IMG/VR virus record: IMGVR_UViG_3300034023_001319 | Location: 1-27,585 of that record | Direction: 5' to 3' (one strand) | Length of the DNA stretch: 27,585 nt | Source of the DNA: a virus | Shown: positions 9,049 through 16,213 of the stretch, one piece after another | How the letters are laid out: the number at the start of each line of letters is the position of its first letter | Position numbering within the stretch: the first letter of the stretch is position 1 | Notes under the pieces: generated by a model | The model's input: only the letters and a program-made list of their open reading frames with translations | Told to the model about the DNA's origin: nothing | Databases searched by the model: none | Made by a program: the position numbers and the translations under genes

Positions 9049-9172
9049 ACTCTCCGTTTATGGATTGGTTATTGAAAAGTAAGAATTGTTAGCTCTGTTA
9101 AACTGTTAATTCTTACGGATTATATAAGGTTTTCATTTTACGTCCTAAGCTCTAAACTTAGGGCGTTTTTTT
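9049..9172 (+). ncRNA. Candidate antisense regulatory RNA against the recombination operon leader
   Basis: A plus-strand promoter-like pair (9014-9042) and an intrinsic terminator (9141-9172) bound about 124 bases with no open reading frame worth reporting. A perfect 9-bp inverted repeat, GTAAGAATT (9079-9087) with AATTCTTAC (9108-9116), would give a stem with a 20-base loop. The RNA would be fully complementary to most of the minus-strand leader transcribed from about 9182. It would cover that operon's ribosome site (9051-9057) but not the start codon. This arrangement is typical of cis-antisense control in plasmids and phages. No RNA family was recognised, and expression is inferred only from these signals. 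Confidence 0.4.
9141..9172 (+). terminator. Intrinsic terminator (plus strand)
   Basis: CGTCCTAAG (9141-9149) pairs with CTTAGGGCG (9157-9165), with one G-U pair and a 7-base loop, and is followed by seven T (9166-9172). It points along the plus strand, although the nearest upstream gene is on the minus strand. It is therefore best explained as ending an antisense transcript. The same inverted repeat lies in the leader of the minus-strand operon without a U-run there. Confidence 0.75.
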
Positions 9173-9188
9173 ATTGCCTTATGAGATG

Positions 9189-9217
9189 AGTATAGAGGGG
9201 AAAGAGAGTATTGTCAA
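9189..9217 (-). promoter_or_regulatory. Consensus promoter of the recombination operon
   Basis: On the minus strand TTGACA (complement of 9212-9217), exactly 17 bases, then TATACT (complement of 9189-9194). This is close to a perfect sigma-70 promoter. The transcript would start near 9182 and read through a structured leader into the gene at 9046. The -35 box lies 10 bases beyond the stop of the winged-helix gene at 9227-9541. Confidence 0.8.
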
Positions 9218-9226
9218 ATATTTTAT

Positions 9227-9541
9227 TTAGTTGTGTAAAATATTTTCTCTAACAGAATGATATTTTACTATATCTTCAAATTTTTGTGGTTTTAGTACAA
9301 AAGAGCTTAATCTACTCCCAGGATTATTATTTCTAGTGATAAGTTTTTCTTTTTCTAAAACTTTTAAAGCTGCATAAACTGCTGGTCGAGAGACTTTAGA
9401 TAGTTTACTTAAATCTTTTATGTTAGTAATAACTATATCATCTATAGCCAATTTAATAAGAGTCTTTAATACTTCCTGATAAGCTGGAGTTAACAGTGCA
9501 TAACTATCAATAGCTTTTAATAACAATTCTTTGTTGTCCAT
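9227..9541 (-). CDS. Small winged-helix transcriptional regulator (104 aa)
   Basis: A single winged helix-turn-helix domain fills the protein. A helix around YQEVLKTLIKLA leads into DLSKLSKVSRPAVYAALKVL (about 43-62), a clear HTH with recognition helix SRPAVYAALKVLEKEKLI, followed by a basic wing (TRNNNPGSRLSSFVLK). The size and layout resemble MarR/TrmB-like or plasmid replication regulators; no closer family was recognised. It lies between the recombination promoter (9189-9217) on one side and the divergent initiator gene on the other, so it is well placed to control either one. No ligand-binding domain is present. Confidence 0.7.
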   Translation of the reverse strand: MDNKELLLKAIDSYALLTPAYQEVLKTLIKLAIDDIVITNIKDLSKLSKVSRPAVYAALKVLEKEKLITRNNNPGSRLSSFVLKPQKFEDIVKYHSVRENILHN

Positions 9542-9862
9542 CTAATTTTATAAAACCTAAAAAGATAATTTATAATTAATTTTACTTTAAATATAACACT
9601 TTTTACTCAAACTTCAATAAAACTCTTGATTTTATTAAAACAGTTAATATTCTTGTTTGTTATGTAAGTAAAAATTAGGAGGTAATAGAGAGGATTTTAT
9701 AAGAAATATGTAGAATATAAGGAAATGAAAAAAGAAAGGGTGCCACCCCTACAAGACAACACCCAAACTCCACTTATTACAATTTGGAGTATAGTGGTAT
9801 ATTGTCTCTTCGTCAAGGCACTTTTTCTAAAAAATTATAAATTATTAAAATTTTTAGAGAAT
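9542..9862. other. Intergenic control region with inverted repeats upstream of the initiator gene
   Basis: About 320 bases without a supported gene. The left part (9542-9660) is very AT-rich and could serve as a melting region. The right part has several dyads: GGGTG-C-CACCC (9738-9748), and AGACAA (9754-9759) with TTGTCT (9802-9807) enclosing ACTCCA (9767-9772) and TGGAGT (9785-9790). An open frame from 9725 crosses this part but would encode an unlikely hydrophobic N-terminus on the initiator, so I treat it as noncoding. A replication origin or an operator of the initiator gene is a reasonable inference; no iterons or DnaA box were seen. Confidence 0.45.
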
Positions 9863-10951
9863 ATGGCAAAACAACAAGAGCAAAAATTAACCTTTACGGA
9901 ATCATACCAAGACCAGCTAGGAAAACTCTACTCTTTCAAGCAAGAAAAAGCCCGCTATCGTAAACATTATTTACACTGGGATAAGATAAAAAGAGCCAAT
10001 AAAAAAGTTAAGCCTGTTCGTCAAAAATCTTTTTTTCTTAGTAGCCCTGCTAATAAATTACTTAGTGCTGTTATGGGAAAACTAATAAAAGGGGAAAGAG
10101 TACTTTTAAATCACAAATATATTTCTACATTCACACTCGTAGAAAGAAGACAGAATGTAAGAATTATTGAGGAATTAGAAGATATATTAAATATTACCTA
10201 TCATAATTCTATCACTCATAACGGTAAGAAATATCGTTATAGTTATGAGTTCGCTCATAAGGAGCAAAACCTTGGAAATACTGCTTCTGTAGAAAATTCT
10301 GTTGCGACTTTTATGTCCCGACAAAACGATCCTTTCTATATATATGAAAATAAGAATATTGAAGATATAGATCTGAAATCTAATTTTTTGCAAAATTCTA
10401 AAAGTAATAAACTAGAGAAAAATACAGAACCTCAAATTACAGAATTTTCACCTCTTACCCCCCTTAAACTCAAAAAAAGAACCTCTAATAAGAGGAAAAA
10501 GTCCACTATAGCACAGGCAAAGGCAAGAATTTATCGTTTTAACCAGTATAAAGAGCCGCAAGACCTAAAGCACCATTACCCTTTAACCAAACAGGATGGA
10601 AGCAAATTACAAAGCCTTTCAGGGCGAGAATTTAGCCTAAATGCCATGAATGAAATACTCCTTTCAATGTCAAAACGGAAAGATAACAGGTTTTGCTCGA
10701 AAGCCCAGTTTATGGCATATTTCGGCAAGTGTCTGATGTTTGAGATGCGGGATGCTGTTAAGACAGGCAACGACAATTTCCGTATAAAAGCTAATATTTC
10801 CAAGGAAGAAGCTCCAAAAAAAACTCAGATATTTGGAGAAAAGGAACTAAAGGCATACGATCTAGAGAATAGGAATATTGAGGGTTTTCAAAGGCTATCT
10901 TGCTTTGGAATACTAGACAAATTGAAATTTGAAAATTCAAGTAATAATTAA
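9863..10951 (+). CDS. Plasmid replication-initiator-like protein (DnaA-like type)
   Basis: A 362-aa basic protein from MAKQQEQK. An upstream in-frame ATG at 9725 would add 46 residues, but these are hydrophobic and overlap dyads. Residues about 60-130 form a probable winged-helix domain (YISTFTLVERRQNVRIIEEL, 86-105, then a YRYSYEF strand). A variable linker rich in K, N and S follows, then a C-terminal helical domain (FSLNAMNEILLSMSKRK and AQFMAYFGKCLMFEMRDA). The same two blocks recur in the protein at 17380-18636, so they are paralogues. I recall this layout in the so-called DnaA-like replication proteins of Rickettsia plasmids. It probably recognises the plasmid origin. It has no ATPase motif, so it is not true DnaA. 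Confidence 0.6.
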   Translation: MAKQQEQKLTFTESYQDQLGKLYSFKQEKARYRKHYLHWDKIKRANKKVKPVRQKSFFLSSPANKLLSAVMGKLIKGERVLLNHKYISTFTLVERRQNVRIIEELEDILNITYHNSITHNGKKYRYSYEFAHKEQNLGNTASVENSVATFMSRQNDPFYIYENKNIEDIDLKSNFLQNSKSNKLEKNTEPQITEFSPLTPLKLKKRTSNKRKKSTIAQAKARIYRFNQYKEPQDLKHHYPLTKQDGSKLQSLSGREFSLNAMNEILLSMSKRKDNRFCSKAQFMAYFGKCLMFEMRDAVKTGNDNFRIKANISKEEAPKKTQIFGEKELKAYDLENRNIEGFQRLSCFGILDKLKFENSSNN

Positions 10952-10959
10952 GGAGTTTT

Positions 10960-11367
10960 ATGAGCATTCATCCAAACAAGTCCGTTAAAAGCGACTATAA
11001 ATATTTTAAAGCTGTTATAGGTGTTTTAAGTAAGGAACTAGATTACTTTGGTAGACCAAAGGAAGTGCTATTATTGAATAAAGTATCTCAAATAACTAAA
11101 GGAAATAAGCCTGTTGCCGATTATATTATGATCGATAAAAATAAAACAACGGAATGTTTGTTTGAAATAGCACGTCAGGATCTAATCAATCAGGCTATCT
11201 CATTCTACGGCAAAATACTTGATTACAAAGAAGTTAAAGTATACGACGGTATGAGTTTTTTACAGGATGAGTCTCATTGTAAGATCGGACATATCAAAAA
11301 CCTCAAAATTTATTTTGAAAAGAAAGAGAAGTCTCCTTTAAATGTTTCATTTAAAGGAGTGAGGTAG
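10960..11367 (+). CDS. Unknown protein downstream of the initiator gene (135 aa)
   Basis: Lies 8 bases after the initiator-like gene with a strong AAGGAG ribosome site, so the two are probably co-transcribed. It is a small, basic, mixed alpha/beta protein with no recognised domain; the pattern ITKGNKPVADYIMIDKNKTT near the middle looks like a beta-hairpin segment. The last codons (SPLNVSFKGV) are encoded by a perfect 11-bp inverted repeat. A replication accessory or copy-control role is possible from position only. Confidence 0.6.
   Translation: MSIHPNKSVKSDYKYFKAVIGVLSKELDYFGRPKEVLLLNKVSQITKGNKPVADYIMIDKNKTTECLFEIARQDLINQAISFYGKILDYKEVKVYDGMSFLQDESHCKIGHIKNLKIYFEKKEKSPLNVSFKGVR
11333..11359. 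repeat. Perfect 11-bp inverted repeat, possible terminator
   Basis: CTCCTTTAAAT (11333-11343) and ATTTAAAGGAG (11349-11359) flank the loop GTTTC, inside the last codons of the 135-aa gene. No T-run follows on the plus strand. The left side is A-rich, giving a loosely U-rich tail if read on the minus strand. It may end the initiator operon in a Rho-assisted way, or act as a weak minus-strand terminator for transcription arriving from the convergent transporter gene. Confidence 0.5.
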
Positions 11368-11450
11368 ATATACATCAAAAATACTAAAAATCAAAACTGG
11401 TTAGAGTTTACTTAATCACAAATATCTTTAATGATGACTAATAAGTTACT

Positions 11451-11456
11451 TATAAT
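11451..11456 (+). promoter_or_regulatory. Candidate -10 element of the alarmone-hydrolase gene
   Basis: A consensus TATAAT lies 28 bases before the ATG at 11485; no convincing -35 is seen at normal spacing. A palindrome CTATTAATAG (11461-11470) lies immediately downstream near the expected transcription start. No Shine-Dalgarno is visible before the ATG. Confidence 0.35.
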
Positions 11457-11484
11457 AGAACTATTAATAGTGTATTAATTAATT

Positions 11485-12198
11485 ATGAATTATTCAGAGC
11501 CTTGTCAATATTCGATAAGATTAATAGATAAATTAAAGTCATTAGATACTAAAAATGTACTAGATTTTGATTTAATCAATAAAGCTATTTATTGGGCTAA
11601 GAAGTATCACGGCGATCAAAAAAGAAAAAGCGGTGAGCCTTATTATTCCCATCCTTTGGAAGTTGCATATTTATTTGCTGAATACGTGGCAGTGGAAGAG
11701 ATAAAATATTATAATACTGATTTGATAATTACTGCTGTACTTCATGATACTATAGAAGATACCTCGTTAACCAAAGAAATGATTTCACAAAACTTTAATA
11801 AATCAATTGCTAGTAAAATCGAAGACTTAACGAGGATAAAATTCAACAAAAAAATTACTGCTGGAGAGACTGTAAATTTATTATTCTTACAGCATAAAAA
11901 AGATGTCTTGTATATCAAATTATTTGATAGACTGCATAATATGATAACTATTGGATGTATGACTATTGAAAAAAAGAAAAAGATAGTAGAAGAAACAATA
12001 ATACATTTTATACCACTTGCTTCTTATTTAAACGCAAATAAAGTTAAATTAGAACTAACCAGATTATGTCTTAGAGAAGAACCAAATAAACAAAATTTGA
12101 ATCTACCGATATTAAAAAAATATATCACTAATAAATCTGTTCACTTTCTTTTTCCAACTTTTCAAAATGTGATAGAGAAAATTTATAACCTAAAATGA
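11485..12198 (+). CDS. Stand-alone (p)ppGpp hydrolase-type HD protein (small alarmone hydrolase)
   Basis: A 237-aa HD-domain protein matching the hydrolase half of RelA/SpoT. YHGDQKRKSGEPYYSHPLEV (41-60) supplies H42 and H56. LHDTIEDT (86-93) supplies the HD pair (H87, D88) and the E91-D92 pair. LFDRLHNM (146-153) supplies D148 and the conserved Asn. All ligands expected for the Mn-dependent removal of pyrophosphate from (p)ppGpp are present. The synthetase, TGS and ACT domains are absent, so the likely activity is alarmone breakdown only. The last 24 codons overlap the end of the convergent transporter gene by 71 bases. Carriage on a mobile replicon suggests manipulation of the stringent response. 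Single-domain SpoT genes are common in Rickettsiales genomes and mobile elements, which supports the host assignment. Confidence 0.85.
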   Translation: MNYSEPCQYSIRLIDKLKSLDTKNVLDFDLINKAIYWAKKYHGDQKRKSGEPYYSHPLEVAYLFAEYVAVEEIKYYNTDLIITAVLHDTIEDTSLTKEMISQNFNKSIASKIEDLTRIKFNKKITAGETVNLLFLQHKKDVLYIKLFDRLHNMITIGCMTIEKKKKIVEETIIHFIPLASYLNANKVKLELTRLCLREEPNKQNLNLPILKKYITNKSVHFLFPTFQNVIEKIYNLK

Positions 12199-13450
12199 TA
12201 GGTATACTAATCAATAATATTCCCCAATTATTAAAATATTCAATTAAAAAAACTAATCCAAAAGAAGTCACTACAAACATTACCGCCCGTCCTAAAGCAT
12301 ACATTAAACAACTCATAGTAAAACGCTTAAATACAGGAAAATACTTGTAAAAAATAGGTGTTGCTGGAAAATGCCTAATAGCAAAACTTACCATCGATAT
12401 TTGTAGTAATAATAACTGAAAAGATGAATTAATATTATTTAGTAAATAAGGACATAACAAAAATAATATGGTTGTTATAGATAAAAGTACTTTAAGAATT
12501 TTTATAGGATATATTTTATAACTTAAATAAGTAATAACTAACATAGACGTCAGTTCAAATAAAATAACAATCAAGTTTTGATTAATTATTTGTCCTGGGG
12601 TGAAACCAAATTGGTCTTTCATTATTGTTCCACAATAGATATAAACAAAATAAAAAATTAATGGATAAGCACATTGTATAATGAATAAAGAAAAAGCGGT
12701 TACTTTATTAACCTTTTCTTTCCAAATAACACTACCTTCTAATATTTTTTGATCTCTATCAGTTTGTTTAATAAATTCTTGTATTCCACGTTTTGCATCC
12801 GCAAAATCAGGGGTTTCCCTCAAAGTAGTTCTTGCTATCATACCAATTACTGCTATTGCTGCTCCAAACCAAAAAGCAAACCGCCAATCTGTTGTAAAAC
12901 TAGTAACAAATGAACCAACTCCTAAAGCTAGTGTTCCTCCTATAGTAGCAAACACGGGTACTAAACCTACCATAGGGTATTGCATTGGTGGTTTGATTGA
13001 TTCAGTTATATAAACCTCTGCCCCTATAGCTTCACCCATTGCTGCCATTCCTTGGATTACACGACATAAAATCATTATACAAGAGGCAGTAATGCCTATT
13101 TTATCATATGTTGGTAACAAAGCCATAACTGTGCAACAGCCAGCCATTATAAACATTGTTAGAAGTACTGTTGTTTTGCGTCCAAGTGTATCCCCGATAT
13201 ATCCAAAAATTAATGCTCCTAAGGGTCTAAAAACATAAGTAGAACAAAAAGTAAAGGCAGCCAATAATGAGGTAATGAAGGGGTCGGTTTTAGGAAAAAA
13301 TAGCTCATTAAGCAGTACCGCCATGTGAATATAAAGCATTACGTCAAAATATTCTAAAAAAGTGCCTATAGATAAAAGTCCTACAGCCTCTTTTTGTGAT
13401 TCAGAAAGTTTATTCTTCACTATTGCTTCCATATAAATTAATAACGCCAT
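12128..13450 (-). CDS. proP: MFS metabolite:H+ symporter, ProP-like
   Basis: A 440-aa inner-membrane transporter of the MHS branch of the major facilitator superfamily, with about 12 hydrophobic segments. Diagnostic features are GTFLEYFDVMLY (29-40) and RPLGALIFGYIGDTLGRKTT (75-94), the MFS motif with conserved Asp and Gly-Arg-Lys. The string AVLLNELFFPKTDP (44-57) is typical of the ProP paralogues expanded in Rickettsia. Its substrate (proline, betaine or another small osmolyte or acid) cannot be told from sequence. A second ATG at codon 7 (MEAIVKNK) is an alternative start; neither has a clear ribosome site. Its 3' end overlaps the convergent hydrolase gene by 71 bases. It is full length with no visible damage. 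Confidence 0.88.
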   Translation of the reverse strand: MALLIYMEAIVKNKLSESQKEAVGLLSIGTFLEYFDVMLYIHMAVLLNELFFPKTDPFITSLLAAFTFCSTYVFRPLGALIFGYIGDTLGRKTTVLLTMFIMAGCCTVMALLPTYDKIGITASCIMILCRVIQGMAAMGEAIGAEVYITESIKPPMQYPMVGLVPVFATIGGTLALGVGSFVTSFTTDWRFAFWFGAAIAVIGMIARTTLRETPDFADAKRGIQEFIKQTDRDQKILEGSVIWKEKVNKVTAFSLFIIQCAYPLIFYFVYIYCGTIMKDQFGFTPGQIINQNLIVILFELTSMLVITYLSYKIYPIKILKVLLSITTILFLLCPYLLNNINSSFQLLLLQISMVSFAIRHFPATPIFYKYFPVFKRFTMSCLMYALGRAVMFVVTSFGLVFLIEYFNNWGILLISIPIILGYKFSLSHFEKLEKESEQIY

Positions 13451-13458
13451 TTAATAGT

Positions 13459-13552
13459 GTTGATTTAATCATCAACAGCGGAAACCTGACAACAGGTATG
13501 TTTAAAAGACTTGATCTATTTTCTATTTAGTTGTTTTTATATCATAATACCA
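13459..13552 (-). promoter_or_regulatory. Candidate promoter and dyads upstream of the ProP-like gene
   Basis: On the minus strand TATTAT (complement of 13544-13549) preceded by TGG gives an extended -10; a weak TTAGCT is 17 bases further upstream. Between it and the ATG lie two short dyads: ACCTG/CAGGT (13484-13488 and 13493-13497) and GTTGAT/ATCAAC (13459-13464 and 13471-13476). They could be operators or leader stems. The 140-base gap holds no supported gene. Confidence 0.35.
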
Positions 13553-13590
13553 AAGCATTTTAGTAGAGCTAATTTTTTAAATATATTTTA

Positions 13591-13956
13591 TTATTTTACA
13601 ATTTGGCTACTAACAACATCTTCAAGCTCCTCATTAGTTAGAGTTCTTGAAGCGAGTACACCGTGTGTTTCTAAGCGTTTTATAGAATTTAGATATTTTT
13701 TCTCATTAATTCTTAATTTATTCATAATATCATCGTTAAAAACAACTCCTTCTTTATGTCCATTTTTAGCAATTATTAATAAATAAACCACAATATCAAT
13801 GGGTTGATATATTCCTTTTTGAAATAACATCGATAAACGAAGATTCAAACTTTTTGTAAGCCAAGTTGGGTCAGTTTCTAGGTTTTGTCTAACGAAATCT
13901 AAGACATCTTTCAGTCTCACATACTCCTCGCCGTCTATTATCAAGGGTTTAGTCAT
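13591..13956 (-). CDS. Unknown winged-helix-like protein (121 aa)
   Basis: Last gene of a three-gene minus-strand operon with the sodium:solute symporter; its start overlaps the preceding stop by 8 bases. Residues about 50-105 read like a winged helix: VVYLLIIAKNG, FNDDIMNKLRINEKKYLNSI and a turn into KRLETHGVL. The N-terminus (LIIDGEEYVRLKDVLDFVRQ) looks like a small beta hairpin plus helix, as in DNA-binding excisionase-like or MerR-like folds. No known family was recognised. A regulatory role in the symporter operon is an inference. Confidence 0.6.
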   Translation of the reverse strand: MTKPLIIDGEEYVRLKDVLDFVRQNLETDPTWLTKSLNLRLSMLFQKGIYQPIDIVVYLLIIAKNGHKEGVVFNDDIMNKLRINEKKYLNSIKRLETHGVLASRTLTNEELEDVVSSQIVK

Positions 13957-14728
13957 TTTTGAATTTTTGATAATGTTTAAAAATCAGATCTATATCTAGT
14001 TTTTCAAAACAGTGGGGACACTCTGGTTCTATAAGTGCCATCCCATAATAGTTATTAATAGCAAAATCCTCTTCTAAATCAGAATAATTACTGTGTTTCT
14101 CATCTAATTTTAGAATATTATCTTTGTTCAAGTTAACAACTAAATTACCATTATTTTCTTCGGAAAAAGTTATTAAATTTAAATTCTGTAATGATACTAA
14201 AGCATTTTTTATATTCTCTTCTATTTCATTAAAGATTTTTTTCAATTTAGTATAAGAGCTCTTTAGGATAAGATATTCTTTTTTATTTTCTCTGCTAAAG
14301 AAATAAGACAATAAATGTAAACTTAAATTGCTTCCTAACTCTATTAAATGCCCTAAATAAATATAAAAACCATATGACAAAGGTTTTACTTTATAACCAT
14401 TATATATACAAAAACCTTCATCATTATGCATTCCTCTGTAATTCATTGAACAGATGACTTCAATTGTCCTATAATCGGGTCTACCATTTGAATTGACTAT
14501 ATCATGGTAATACTCATTCCTAATGGGAGCTACTTCTCGACTTTTTAGACAGTTTATAATAAGCTGTCCTAGTTTTTTCATAAATTTATCTGTTTCTTCT
14601 TCAGATAAAGCCTGGAATTTTTTGTTCAGTTCTTTTGTTTTTATAGAATCTTTTTCATCTTGAATCCTATCTTGTTCATGAATCTCGGTATAAGGCAATA
14701 ATGTATGGTAGTTAATTTTTTCGTTCAT
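13949..14728 (-). CDS. Unknown protein with a C-terminal CPHC motif (259 aa)
   Basis: Middle gene of the symporter operon, one base after the symporter stop and overlapping the next gene by 8 bases. The N-terminal 60 residues are charged and helical. A beta-rich middle contains YRTIEVICSMNYRG and GFCIYNGYKVKPLSYGFYIY. A helical segment (about 155-205) ends in a wing-like hairpin (LITFSEENNGNLVVNL). CPHC near residue 236 could be half of a zinc knuckle; no second CxxC is visible. There are no membrane segments. No family recognised. The gene order suggests it works with the symporter or regulates it. Confidence 0.6.
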   Translation of the reverse strand: MNEKINYHTLLPYTEIHEQDRIQDEKDSIKTKELNKKFQALSEEETDKFMKKLGQLIINCLKSREVAPIRNEYYHDIVNSNGRPDYRTIEVICSMNYRGMHNDEGFCIYNGYKVKPLSYGFYIYLGHLIELGSNLSLHLLSYFFSRENKKEYLILKSSYTKLKKIFNEIEENIKNALVSLQNLNLITFSEENNGNLVVNLNKDNILKLDEKHSNYSDLEEDFAINNYYGMALIEPECPHCFEKLDIDLIFKHYQKFKND

Positions 14729-14729
14729 A

Positions 14730-16157
14730 TTATTTTCCTTTCAACTTATTTAGGATATCAAAGCATTTTAGTATTTTTTTATCTATTAAGTAGTGGGTAA
14801 TAAACAATAAGAATGCATTTAATGTCATAGTAAAGATAAGCGGTTCCTCATGAGATATAAATAAATACCATATAATCCAAAATATAGCAGTAATGATCAT
14901 AGATATCAGTACACATCTTCCGGAAATTTTGTAATTAAATATAGCCAGCATCAGAGGTATAGTAACTAGCGGCATATAAAAACCGCTTGTGAACATAATT
15001 ATTTTTAATAAATCTTGATTCCAAAAAGTTACCGCGTAAGCAAGTATCCCTATTAAAACCGTATATTTTCTTGCCATTTGTAGTTTTTTATAAGGAGACC
15101 AACTATTTTTGCCAAACGTATCATTGGCAAGCATAACTGCCGAGATATTTATATGAGAGTCAGCCGTAGACATGGCCATGGATAATATACCGATGATTAT
15201 AATTATTTTTAACCAAGGATTTAAAAGGTCTAGAAATTCCGATAGCCGATCTTCAGTAGGTAAATTGGGATTAATTAAAAACAATTGATAAGCTATGTAA
15301 CAACCGGCGAGTATTGTAAGAAGGAAACCAATGCAAGATGTAATCCAACTCCATTGAACTTGCTTTACATTAACTCCTATAGAAACTCTTTGAAATTCAG
15401 TCGGCGAGAAAGCCGGTATCATAAAGTAAAAGAATAGTGATCCCATTGTTATTAATTCTTCTTTTGAACTATTAAAAACCGACATCACATTAAATTTTAA
15501 GAGAGCATCAGTGCCGATATTTGCTTTTGGTAATCCCTGAAGTGAGGCAATAGCTATTACGAATGCTAAGGTAAATAGTATTGATTGAGCAATATCCGTG
15601 TATATAACGGAACGGACTCCTCCTAAATAACAATAATATACCGTTAATGCTCCAAAAAGCAGCGTTAATACTTCCTTTGGCATTATAGGCCAGAGGTAAT
15701 ATGCTATATTACCCGATATTTTGAATTGTATAGCAATACCGCCGCATACGCCGATTGTACTTATGATAGCGGTTAATGTTCTAACCGTTTGGCCGTAATA
15801 CTCTCCCATGTAACTTGCTACCGAAGTTTTACCTAAAACGCTATGAGCCCTAGGTATTACTACGAATGTTATAAATAATATGGATATTATCATTCCTAAG
15901 GAAGGTAATAAATATTTCCAGCCGTTATCATAGAATTTGATTAACTTAATATTAAACCCGCTAGCACTAACCCAAGTAGCTACCAGGGTGAATGCTATCA
16001 TTTTTATAGAGAAGTCCCGAGCTCCAATTGAAAACGTATGGATGGTACTTACATAGTTTGTCTTTAATCTTCCTACTATAAAAATTACAGATACAAAAAT
16101 AATCAATACAGTTGCATCGAATGCGTTTGTAAGAAACGAATTTGTAACGTAAGTCAT
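14730..16157 (-). CDS. Sodium:solute symporter (SSS family)
   Basis: A 475-aa inner-membrane protein with about 13 hydrophobic segments. The family signatures are TFSIGARDFSIKMIAFTLVA (41-60), GGVRSVIYTDIAQ (179-191), which is the SSF signature region, and STADSHIN (330-337), which carries the Na-site serines and threonines. It should couple Na+ entry to uptake of an organic solute; the substrate is unknown (PutP-like proline uptake is one option). In many alphaproteobacteria a similar symporter domain is fused to a histidine kinase. Here no kinase follows and the next genes encode unknown soluble proteins. Transcription is probably from the TTAACA/TAAGAT promoter at 16214-16242, divergent from the phage early operon. 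Confidence 0.87.
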   Translation of the reverse strand: MTYVTNSFLTNAFDATVLIIFVSVIFIVGRLKTNYVSTIHTFSIGARDFSIKMIAFTLVATWVSASGFNIKLIKFYDNGWKYLLPSLGMIISILFITFVVIPRAHSVLGKTSVASYMGEYYGQTVRTLTAIISTIGVCGGIAIQFKISGNIAYYLWPIMPKEVLTLLFGALTVYYCYLGGVRSVIYTDIAQSILFTLAFVIAIASLQGLPKANIGTDALLKFNVMSVFNSSKEELITMGSLFFYFMIPAFSPTEFQRVSIGVNVKQVQWSWITSCIGFLLTILAGCYIAYQLFLINPNLPTEDRLSEFLDLLNPWLKIIIIIGILSMAMSTADSHINISAVMLANDTFGKNSWSPYKKLQMARKYTVLIGILAYAVTFWNQDLLKIIMFTSGFYMPLVTIPLMLAIFNYKISGRCVLISMIITAIFWIIWYLFISHEEPLIFTMTLNAFLLFITHYLIDKKILKCFDILNKLKGK

Positions 16158-16175
16158 ACTTTTCTATTTAATAAG

Positions 16176-16184
16176 TTATCCACA
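16176..16184 (+). promoter_or_regulatory. Perfect DnaA box
   Basis: TTATCCACA is an exact match to the consensus high-affinity DnaA-binding site. It lies in the 112-base divergent region between the symporter operon and the phage replication operon. The stretch to its right (16217-16260) is strongly AT-rich and could melt. I found no second perfect box nearby, so an origin role is possible but unproven. Confidence 0.55.
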
Positions 16185-16213
16185 AAAAGCCCTAAAAGCT
16201 CCAATATCTTTCC

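Noticed and set aside
9725-9862. N-terminal 46-codon extension of the initiator-like protein
   Set aside because: The extension is hydrophobic, its ATG has its only AGGA 2 bases away, and the DNA holds several inverted repeats; MAKQQEQK at 9863 fits the protein better. Not excluded.
11485-16157. Cargo block as a toxin-antitoxin or known defence system
   Set aside because: The HD protein matches the RelA/SpoT hydrolase half with intact catalytic residues, without a synthetase partner; the other genes are transporters or unknowns with no toxin, nuclease or immunity motifs.
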